From the NCBI GenBank assembly GCA_032622095.1, contig CP136067.1, positions 179,402,556 through 179,466,555 on the forward strand: DNA of 64,000 nt. Direction: 5' to 3'. Source of the stretch: Siphonodentalium dalli. Taxonomy: Eukaryota > Mollusca > Scaphopoda > Gadilida > Siphonodentaliidae. Below the pieces are notes generated by a model that saw only the letters and a list, made by a program, of their open reading frames with translations, did no database searches and was not told where the DNA came from. Shown here in pieces: positions 56,710 through 64,000 of this stretch. The position numbers were made by a program, and so were the translations under genes. Each line of letters begins with the position of its first letter. Positions within the stretch are counted from its first letter, which is position 1.

Positions 56710-58359
56710 TTATGGTTTATCGATATCATCAGATTGACCACTGCCAATTTCTCGCGTAACAAATTCATTTATGTAGTTGAAATTTTGAGTGTCAAACTCC
56801 GGTCTATACAACGGTGAATATAGTTTCTCAAAATAAGATGCCCATCCTTCTGCGATATCATTATGACGAAGAGTTTGTCCTTCATACGTAAAAAATGCTT
56901 TCTTATCTGTATGAGTTCTCTGTCGCTTCGTGTTTAATGCGCGGAATAAATAGTTTTGATCAAGTTGGGCACGTTCATCGATTTTATCATTTAGTTCGGC
57001 CAAGTATGCAGCAGATGCTTTTCTATATTCTCTCCGGAAATTACGCTTTGCATTTTTATAAATCGTGTAACTGTCAGACTGGGTATCTGAGCGAGGTCTA
57101 CCTCCATCAACCCAATTTTGCTGGACAGTCCGCATAATTTTGTGCATATTTTTCAAAATGTCGTTCCAAAAAGGTTTCAGATGTTTGTTAAATTTCTTTT
57201 TCGGCAAACTTGCCTCGGTGGCATTCGATATATTGTTTACAATGGCATCGTACATTTTACACGGATCAGTTTCGTGTTCAGATAAATGATCAAATTTGTT
57301 AAACTGCGCATCAAGGCTTTGCTTATAATTGTGTAAAATTTCTGGTTCAGATTTAGCCTTTTTCCAATCAACAATTCCCTGACCAATTATACCCGTTGTT
57401 TCTACAAGTGCATCTCGATAACGCATTTCAAATAGCATTCTCAGAGTGATTGGCCTATGATTGGATACATCGATTGCATCATCGTTTAGTACGTGTACTT
57501 CTTGTATGAAAGGAATAAGGGTATGTGGAATTGAGATATGATCAACGATCGTTCCTCCATACCGCCCATCGCCAAATGGGATACATGTAGTGCGCGGATT
57601 ATCATGGCAATAAGTGCGATTGACGGACACCATTTTGATTCGTTTGACAAGATTTTTGAATGCCATGTTTCGGTCATCGGACTTTTCAAATTGCCCATTA
57701 AAGTCTCCCATCACTATTACATTGCCATAAGTTTTGTACATATCACAAATATCGCCAAGAGATCTGGTATATTCTTCGTAATGTTCCGCCGTGTAATTAG
57801 TAGAAGGTAGATATACCTGTAATATGTATAAGAAGCATTCATTTGTTACTTGAAATTGAATCCCTATTATTCTATCGTCATCTATAGCGAGGGGACTTAT
57901 GCGTTTAGACAGTCTCTTGTGCCATAACAACGCAACCCCACCACTTGGTCTCCCTCTTTTGTTGGGGATTCTTTGGCGGGAATCGGACACTGCATGATAT
58001 TCATAAAACTTGTCGAGCGAACCAAGAAAGTGCGTATCACATTGATAGAGCCAGTGCTCACTCAATCCTATTATATCATGATCGCCACGTTTAAGCAAAT
58101 TACTGAGGTAATAGCCAGATGACATGATACCGGTGGCATTCCATGTAATTAGATTGAGATTAACGGTTTCCATTGTGTGTTTATAATTGATAGCTGATAA
58201 GTCAGCGTTGTGAGTACGATTATCGCTCAAAATCAATGACAGGATTAATGCTAGCAATGCACCGATATTACACATAATAAATAATAATATGGTTTCATTT
58301 GTGTACCCACATCCTACAGATTGCTCCTCGTGGCCAAAACTTTGGTGCAAGAACTGCAT
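56710..58359 (-). CDS. LINE ORF2, APE-type endonuclease part
   Basis: A 549-codon frame. The conventional endonuclease starts about residue 63 (METVNLNLITWNATG, at 58173); the 62 codons before it overlap ORF1 and include a hydrophobic stretch, so the true start is unclear. Catalytic landmarks: N74 (TWN), E101 (SEHW), QVYLPSTN at 181-188, D219/N221 (MGDFNG), D273-H274 (IVDHISIP), H301 in SNHRP, where the usual SDH Asp is Asn. This nicks the target DNA for target-primed reverse transcription. After FVTREIGSGQSDDIDKP the frame closes at 56710 through a one-base deletion; the linker into RT continues in another frame. Confidence 0.88.
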   Translation of the reverse strand: MQFLHQSFGHEEQSVGCGYTNETILLFIMCNIGALLALILSLILSDNRTHNADLSAINYKHTMETVNLNLITWNATGIMSSGYYLSNLLKRGDHDIIGLSEHWLYQCDTHFLGSLDKFYEYHAVSDSRQRIPNKRGRPSGGVALLWHKRLSKRISPLAIDDDRIIGIQFQVTNECFLYILQVYLPSTNYTAEHYEEYTRSLGDICDMYKTYGNVIVMGDFNGQFEKSDDRNMAFKNLVKRIKMVSVNRTYCHDNPRTTCIPFGDGRYGGTIVDHISIPHTLIPFIQEVHVLNDDAIDVSNHRPITLRMLFEMRYRDALVETTGIIGQGIVDWKKAKSEPEILHNYKQSLDAQFNKFDHLSEHETDPCKMYDAIVNNISNATEASLPKKKFNKHLKPFWNDILKNMHKIMRTVQQNWVDGGRPRSDTQSDSYTIYKNAKRNFRREYRKASAAYLAELNDKIDERAQLDQNYLFRALNTKRQRTHTDKKAFFTYEGQTLRHNDIAEGWASYFEKLYSPLYRPEFDTQNFNYINEFVTREIGSGQSDDIDKP

Positions 58360-59860
58360 CTAGGTCCTCGTCACAAACATTAATGCGAGCAGAGTTACCT
58401 CTCAACATCTTAATGACAGTGAAGCCCGCATTTTTAAATATAAGATGTTTCTTGATATCGTCAATGGCTAACGAGTCAGCGAATCCACCGAGAAACACTT
58501 GTGACGTTTTGACTGGACATTCATATTTATAAAAATAATAGTCATTCCTGGAGTAATTTGCAGCATGTCTAGCTTGTTGTGGACGCGTATTATTAGTTTC
58601 ATTCATCGGAATTGTTGATTCATAGCTCACGCTATTTGGTTCACTGAATTGCGAATTCGTCTCAGATTTTTTATCCTTGTCGTAAGAATCGTCCGCGTAG
58701 CTCATCATTGCATTTAATGTTTCTGAAATATCTCGCTGTGTCTTTGTAACTTCTCCCATTGAGTTTGCCACACACTCCACGAACGTTTGGAGATTATTTG
58801 TCACTGTATTCGTGAAATTTCGAAATTCCTCTTTCATCATGTTAACATTATGTTTTATTGTTTCGTTCATCATTTTATCACACGAGTGGGTTGGTTGAAC
58901 ATGTTTTTTGTTTACAATGTCTCTTAGTGTTGCCATTTGTCCCTCAAAACTCTTATGTTTCTTGTCAAATTCATCAAGTCCTTGTACTATGTTGCACATA
59001 TCACGTTTGACATCGGCTATTTCACTTTTAACTTTCTTCACCCCAGTGTATTTATCATCTTGTACACGTTCTATTGTCTGCATTTCCTGTTCAAGTTTAT
59101 CGTCTAGTTGTTTAATTTTGGCGTCTATCCGAACAATATCTGATTTCAGCTGATCAACATCTTCAGTTATTCCGAGTTTTTCTTCAATTTTGTTTAATCT
59201 TGATTCTAACTGTTTCACTGTTGTATCAATGTTTGGGATACGTTCGTTGAAATCTTTATGAAATGTTTCATTCTCTGTTTTAATCATAGCAATGTCTCGT
59301 AATATTTTAGTAATCGAGTTATTTAAGTTTAGGGAGACATTGACGTCATCATCATCGTTGATCATACCAGAGATTGATGGGTAACTGACACTTTTATTAT
59401 GCTTTCCACCTTTACTTATAAGCTCTCCAATTGTATCTGCATCTTTGTCAACCATGAATTTCATCAATCTGTAAATATCAACAGCCATTCTCATATTCCG
59501 TGTATTTTTATCCGTTATATGGTTTCCTGTGTGGTTCCTAATCACACGTTGTTTCATTACTGCAGATGCCTCATAGGGGAACAATTCGTCAGACTTCACG
59601 TTCATGAATACGTTGTCCCGCAATGTTTCGAGAAGTTTGTCTTGATTGCCGACAAAGTCTACTATAGTTCCAGTAAATACATCCTGCGTTGTCGAGTTTA
59701 TGAACTTCAACACAGATTGAAGATTGTCGAGAGTTTTGTTGTTATCCTCTGGTTTGCGCGTGTATTGTTGTGACTCTATGCTGTCATACCACGTAGATAA
59801 CGATTCGTCCAGAGAGCGCTGATCACAATCAATTTGGTTACCGTTATCTCCCATTGTCAT
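58295..59860 (-). CDS. LINE ORF1 protein (521 aa), coiled coil with a C-terminal RRM-like domain
   Basis: Intact ORF. Residues about 1-190 are charged and without known motif. About 195-330 is a long coiled coil (LESRLNKIEEKLGI, LKSDIVRIDAKIKQLDDKLE heptads). About 360-400 is a second helical stretch. The C-terminus SQVFLGGFADSLAIDDIKKH...LAPKFWPRGAICRMWVHK is an RRM-like fold seen in ORF1 of several invertebrate LINEs (VGG/VxN start, FWPxG-x-x-x-R-x-W end). The expected role is a trimeric RNA-binding chaperone of the element RNP. There is no CCHC knuckle. Its stop overlaps the ORF2 frame by 65 nt. Confidence 0.85.
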   Translation of the reverse strand: MTMGDNGNQIDCDQRSLDESLSTWYDSIESQQYTRKPEDNNKTLDNLQSVLKFINSTTQDVFTGTIVDFVGNQDKLLETLRDNVFMNVKSDELFPYEASAVMKQRVIRNHTGNHITDKNTRNMRMAVDIYRLMKFMVDKDADTIGELISKGGKHNKSVSYPSISGMINDDDDVNVSLNLNNSITKILRDIAMIKTENETFHKDFNERIPNIDTTVKQLESRLNKIEEKLGITEDVDQLKSDIVRIDAKIKQLDDKLEQEMQTIERVQDDKYTGVKKVKSEIADVKRDMCNIVQGLDEFDKKHKSFEGQMATLRDIVNKKHVQPTHSCDKMMNETIKHNVNMMKEEFRNFTNTVTNNLQTFVECVANSMGEVTKTQRDISETLNAMMSYADDSYDKDKKSETNSQFSEPNSVSYESTIPMNETNNTRPQQARHAANYSRNDYYFYKYECPVKTSQVFLGGFADSLAIDDIKKHLIFKNAGFTVIKMLRGNSARINVCDEDLDAVLAPKFWPRGAICRMWVHK

Positions 59861-60253
59861 TTAGAATATGGATGTATACAATAAGTCGACGACCCGTTAC
59901 TGTTAGTTAGGTGAGTCCCCTTGTACGACACACATATTAAGCCGTTTACTACGAAAGTTACTCATGCGTGAAATTTTCACACGGCGAGGAGTACTTCACT
60001 GTGGACATACGTCGTGAGTACAGTTCATGGAAAACATGGTGGTATTGACAAAATCAAAATGAGTTCAATAACTTTGAATAACAAAAACGATCCATACCGC
60101 CATTTGAAGGTCTGATGTTGATCTTCTTCAATTCCAACATTGTTATGAACACGGAGAACAACACAAGAAGGCCATGATAACAATATATCCTGACATCTGT
60201 TATTTAGATAATTAAAACGTTAATTTGTAGAGAATAAAATATTGCGACTTATT

Positions 60254-60435
60254 GTAAAGATGATTTGGAGGACAGTTTGAACAAATTTGAAGATTATGCT
60301 TGATCAGATTCTGAGACCATCAATGATTTTATCAGCAATTTCGATCAGAGATACAATCGAATTATGAAGAAAGGAATGAAATTACCATAAGAAATTCTGG
60401 CTTTCAAACTTTTACGTCGTGCTAAGATAACCAAT
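60254..60435 (+). repeat. 182-bp direct repeat flanking the LINE, right copy
   Basis: Matches 53954-54135 at 181 of 182 positions and abuts the 5' end of the LINE. It carries the same two in-frame stops as the left copy, so those stops predate the insertion. Confidence 0.97.
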
Positions 60436-60720
60436 GTCGAAAAGTTATTAGTAATGACTGGCATGGATTATGCACAAAAGAATACACTCTATATTCAAGC
60501 CAAGAAATCTCTTTAAAAGGTGAAAGTGGCTGAGCATGCGGTTCATCTGCAGGACTTGCTATTAAATTAGAACCTGCTATTTTGGCAGACCACGAAGATG
60601 CTTTATTAGTTGCAGGATATGTGAATCAACGGAATTTCAATGGAATAACAACGGGTGGATCACGTGGTCGGCGACGTCCCATGAGAGATATGGGTCAATG
60701 ATCGAATAAAAGTAGACCTG
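60254..60720 (+). pseudogene. LTR-retrotransposon gag, 3' part
   Basis: Continues the gag after the LINE: KDDLEDSLNKFEDYA, TINDFISNFDQRYNRIMKKG, EILAFKLLRRAKITN, then (only here) VEKLLVMTGMDYAQKNTLYI with QAKKSL, a TAA, and after a one-base shift AIKLEPAILADHEDALLVAG and GGSRGRRRPMRDMG (basic, RGR-rich nucleic-acid-binding tail). No protease, RT or integrase follows; an unrelated G11 run lies at about 60750. The element is therefore a gag-only fragment. Confidence 0.75.
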
Positions 60721-63539
60721 TTTCTTCTAGCTTCTCCATATGATTCTGGGGGGGGGGGTATGAAATTCTTTTATTAAATTTGACTCATATTCTACACCAA
60801 ACTGGCAATTTACAATTGAACGTAGTTCAGACTTAAGTTTTCTATGGGGTTATATGTGGTCGATTGTGAGATTTTCGGCGATGTTAGTAGAATGCTACAT
60901 TCCCAATGTTGGCAGAGTGCTTGAATAGTAGTACATCAGTTCCACACACCCGAACAAGCGCATGGTATGTCTTTATATATCATTTTATGCTTAGCATCAG
61001 TGGCTGCATTTCTTTTTTTGGCAGAAAATAATGATGAATTTAATTAATTATTGGCACAATTCCATTGTCACAAGAGTGTCCGTTGTGAACATTGAGATTG
61101 GGACATTTACTCTTAGTCCCTAGACAGATGCTTCATTCATATAAAATGAATGTAAGCAAGATTGGTGTCAATATTTATGTTATATTATAATTACATTGTA
61201 CTATATAAGTAACTTCAGAAACATGAATAATCACTGCATTTCACATATATTTCTCAGACCCCCGGATGACTCTAACCAAAAAGTTTATTAACCATGGCCT
61301 AATCCCTTATCTGATTTAGTGTCCGAAAAACTCCGGATATGTTTTCAGTTGGCAGAATCTTGAGTTTTTTAAACACTCACCTGCAATATAAATTGTGTAT
61401 AGTACTGCGCTCTTCTGCCAATCATTTTTTAGCACTTCCCTTTATCTTTACTGCTCTTTTCTTCTGTATTCCGTATATGGAGGCCAATAACATTTCCGCC
61501 ATCTACCATCCAGCTTATAGGGACTACTGCTAAATAATGATTGTCGAATTCTATGATCATATATATCCTACAAAAAAGTATTGACATAAGTATATACTAT
61601 TCGTAGTACAAAATGATTATGATATGGAGCTCAGTGTTCCGTGTAACATACTTGCGAGGGGTATTTCGAGCAACAAACGTCATGGCGTTTTAAATAGTGT
61701 ATAGGGACAACTCTTGATTTTTTTTATTTAAACAATATTTATTTCCCCCAATTAATATTACATTTATGATGAACAACATTTTGATGATGGAAACATGAGT
61801 AGAATAGAAAAAGGGAAGAGGGTCTAGCAGCAAGCAGATATCTCCTCGACAACTCTTATATTTTATGGAAAAATAGACGAACTCAAAAAACCCTGAGTTC
61901 AATGGAAACATACGAGTAACTGCAGAAAACGTCAAAAATTCATTGCCGCGCGTAAAATGCCGTGTGGAAGGACTCATTTCCAAAAATGCCATTTTTTTGG
62001 GGAATTTTTGTATATTCTAAAAGGTTTTGGGGCATAAATTTAATAACTAAAGGCGTTTAAGGTGTAAATTATTTGAACTTCCCTCCCCCTACAACACATT
62101 GATGTTGACAAATAACATTTCATTGGTTATATCGTCGAATGTCATTTGAATTCACTTATTTCTGATGACTCCAAACTGACTCCAAATTTGAACATTGGTA
62201 TAGGGGTAGGGGAAGTCACAAATGGCAATCTTGTCACCAACTTATAGTCGTTTGAGAGACAATGTTGTTTTGTTCAAGTGTGTGTTGATTTTAAAACAGC
62301 TTATTACTTTACTCGAAGTTTATTTATAAATTAAAGGTCATGTCATATAAAAACACCACCCAAGATACATTTCGCTACTAAATTATTACAAAAGAGATCA
62401 GCTTTGACAATAAAGTGGTAAGTTTTTACCCCATTTTTCTGTCATTTTTAGAGTAAGTTTCCCGAAGATAAGTGGAATAAATTAATTTTACACAATCATT
62501 CGTTCTTTTTTCTACTTTTACACAAAAACCTTTCAAAATCGACACAAATGCCCCACTAAAGCAATTAGTGACATGGAACTGGGGATGTTGTCACATGAAG
62601 CAACCAGTGCTCCAATTCTATACATAATATTGCAACATTCGGACATTTTGACTATACGTGGCTTTAATCCTGCATTCACCTTAATTTGGTTATATTAAAA
62701 CCTCATAAAACAAAATGCGGATAAATTTAATATAACAGTCAGCCATTTCTCAAACAATAATACGTAACATAAGTGTGGAACTAGTCAACATAAGATTCTG
62801 TATCATTAATTATCTCATGTACTGACACAATGTGACATGTAGTTATGTTCGGACCAAAAACCCGCCTCTCGGTAATTACAAATCCCCTTCCATGAAGACT
62901 TTCTGTGCTGTCGAATTTCTTATCCCAGTCTTCCCAGATGTTCACCAATAGTGATAGGTCCCAGATTACGAGAACAGTCTCTTTACAAATCCGCAACCCT
63001 ACATGGTGGAATGAAGATTCGGCGGAGTAGAGTAAATCCCAGAATGGATGTGTAATCTAAATTACCGAGACCGTATTTGGAACCGAACCACATTGACGAG
63101 GTTAAAGTGTGCTATGGTGGAATCCAGCTGAGAATGTTCACTAAGCTGTCTGAAATATTAGCATAAAAGTACCTGGTTTTCATTCTCATATAAGAAGACT
63201 CATTTTGGGTGCGTAGTGGATCAACGGGCTATGAAATTCTTCCACGCTGTATGTTTGTCCGTATGGGGACATTGTTGCGATTAGATTTTACACTCCTCGT
63301 TTTGCTTAGTACATCTCCCAGATTACCAGCTGGTTTTGATTCTATTATAAATTATTTGTTTCTATTGTACCAAAAACAAAATATAACTTTATTTTCTGTA
63401 ACACTTACAGGGAATAAATTACCGTTACCAGTATATCCCTACAACATTGTTTGACAGGAAAGGGGGTATACAGTGTACTGGAGTAATGTTTTGGCATAAT
63501 TTTGTTACACGTCTTCATTGTCAATATTATAAAGTTCGT
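60721..63539. other. Gene-poor stretch
   Basis: A 71-codon minus frame at 62781-62996 (after CACCATGTAG; ETVLVIWDLSLLVNIWEDW segment) looks protein-like but has no known family and no second exon. 62660-62780 resembles 24160-24310. Nothing else is seen. Confidence 0.4.
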
Positions 63540-64000
63540 TTAAAGGTACGGTTGGCCTTGGCAGTGGGTATCCTGTGAAAATATTTCCACTCGTCAAAAA
63601 CCGCCACAAACAGAAAGAACAATAAAATGTAGACAGACTTTGTCCGTATACAAATAAGAAATATCGCATAAACAGTATGTTATTGTCATATATTTGACCA
63701 TTGTTATGTAAACAAAAGCATAAAAAGTTACTTTTCTGGTGTTTGTTTATATTATGATGGTAAACATAAAGAGCGTTCTTTGTTGGTGAATTCGTGATAT
63801 GGAACGAATAAAGAGCGTTTATGCCATTTGTGTGTGATTAGCCAGCAGCATTGTGCTGTCTTCTGTAACACAATCAGACTCTTGCTTAGGTAAAATATAG
63901 TAAATCTTCATGATAACATGCTGTTTACGCGATGGTCATGGTATATATGAACGAAACTATGCGTTTTAATGTTTTTCTGTTTACGGTGATTAGAACAAAT
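63540..64000 (+). mobile_element. TTAA MITE family A, copy 3, cut by window end
   Basis: TTAA at 63540-63543, then AGGTACGGTTGGCCTTGGCA as in copy 2. By eye it differs from copy 2 at only a few percent of positions over 460 bp, so the family moved relatively recently. The right end lies beyond the window. Confidence 0.88.

Larger units (their letters stand above)
54136..60253 (-). mobile_element. Full-length two-ORF LINE (6118 bp) inserted in gag
   Basis: Order on the minus strand: 5' region 60253-59861, ORF1 (59860-58295), ORF2 with endonuclease (from 58359), reverse transcriptase and C-terminal zinc knuckle (to 54720), and a ~580-bp 3' region ending AATAAAGATATAT. No poly(A) tail or RNase H domain is seen. 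A CTCCATATATGGAG palindrome lies near the 3' end. Both ends coincide exactly with the 182-bp direct duplication of the gag sequence, so the element is complete at both ends. ORF1 is intact and ORF2 has three single-base frameshifts. The clade is not fixed from reading; the APE endonuclease and C-x2-C-x8-H-x4-C tail place it among APE-type LINEs (CR1/I/Jockey/Nimb region). Confidence 0.92.

Noticed and set aside
55843-59773. Plus-strand ORFs opposite the LINE (for example 59399-59773)
   Set aside because: They are antisense shadows of ORF1 and ORF2, which show conserved domains.
53705-60720. Three TAA codons in gag at sites compatible with Gln/Lys, hinting at a reassigned stop code
   Set aside because: A TGA and frameshifts occur in the same frame, intact ORFs elsewhere use TAA/TGA normally, and the fauna of elements is metazoan. 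Ordinary decay explains it.

Overview
The window is eukaryotic, repeat-dominated and AT-rich. Coding pieces are short, split by GT-AG introns or broken by frameshifts. Nearly everything recognisable is a transposable element (TE) or a single exon of a gene. The mix (tRNA-headed SINE, CR1-type LINE, Penelope-like element, Ty3/gypsy element with a CGCCCAACGTGGGG primer site, FLYWCH/MULE, hAT-BED, many TTAA-flanked MITEs, multicopy PIF1-like and SGNH genes) fits a marine invertebrate, most likely a lophotrochozoan such as a mollusc. That assignment is an inference. No bacterial genes, CRISPR arrays or rRNA were seen.

Layout. 1-2158: a perfect-looking palindrome with 1065-bp arms and a 28-nt spacer, cut by the window edge, made partly of a degenerate ~265-bp tandem repeat that runs on to ~2640. 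3.9-5.3 kb: a degenerate ~790-bp tandem duplication. 8.1-14.7 kb: exons of a PIF1-family helicase gene; its first recognised intron holds a TTAA MITE and an array of about 45 copies of a 59-bp repeat. 15.3-18.3 kb: a LINE fragment, a frameshifted uncharacterised protein and a zinc-finger ORF. 19.0-19.8 kb: a MULE-like element with a FLYWCH finger. 20.8-30.5 kb: hairpin elements, a decayed gene of unknown function and MITEs, otherwise empty. 31.5-34.1 kb: a CR1-like LINE end, a BESS-like fragment and a Penelope-like remnant. 35.3-38.8 kb: an internally deleted Ty3/gypsy element. 39.6-41.4 kb: an inverted duplication with a hAT element (8-bp TSD, BED finger) inside. 42.0-43.4 kb (minus): three phase-consistent exons of a tRNA 2'-phosphotransferase (TRPT1/KptA-like) gene, the best candidate host gene. 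43.6-52.5 kb: several TTAA MITEs, a SINE, 85-bp repeat arrays and a two-exon SGNH hydrolase on the minus strand. 53.7-60.7 kb: an LTR-element gag split by a full-length 6.1-kb LINE flanked by a 182-bp target duplication. The window ends in a third copy of a ~500-bp MITE.

How the parts relate. This is nested insertion rather than an operon-like system. The strongest unusual signals are the 182-bp direct duplication exactly bracketing the LINE, the kilobase palindrome, the 59-bp array abutting a PIF1 exon, and a TTAA MITE whose two halves are each hairpins. Single-base frameshifts, several in A-runs, recur in unrelated coding regions; they may be real decay or uncorrected homopolymer errors. 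Splice sites, element ends and families were read by eye. Homology calls rest on remembered family motifs, not on a search.
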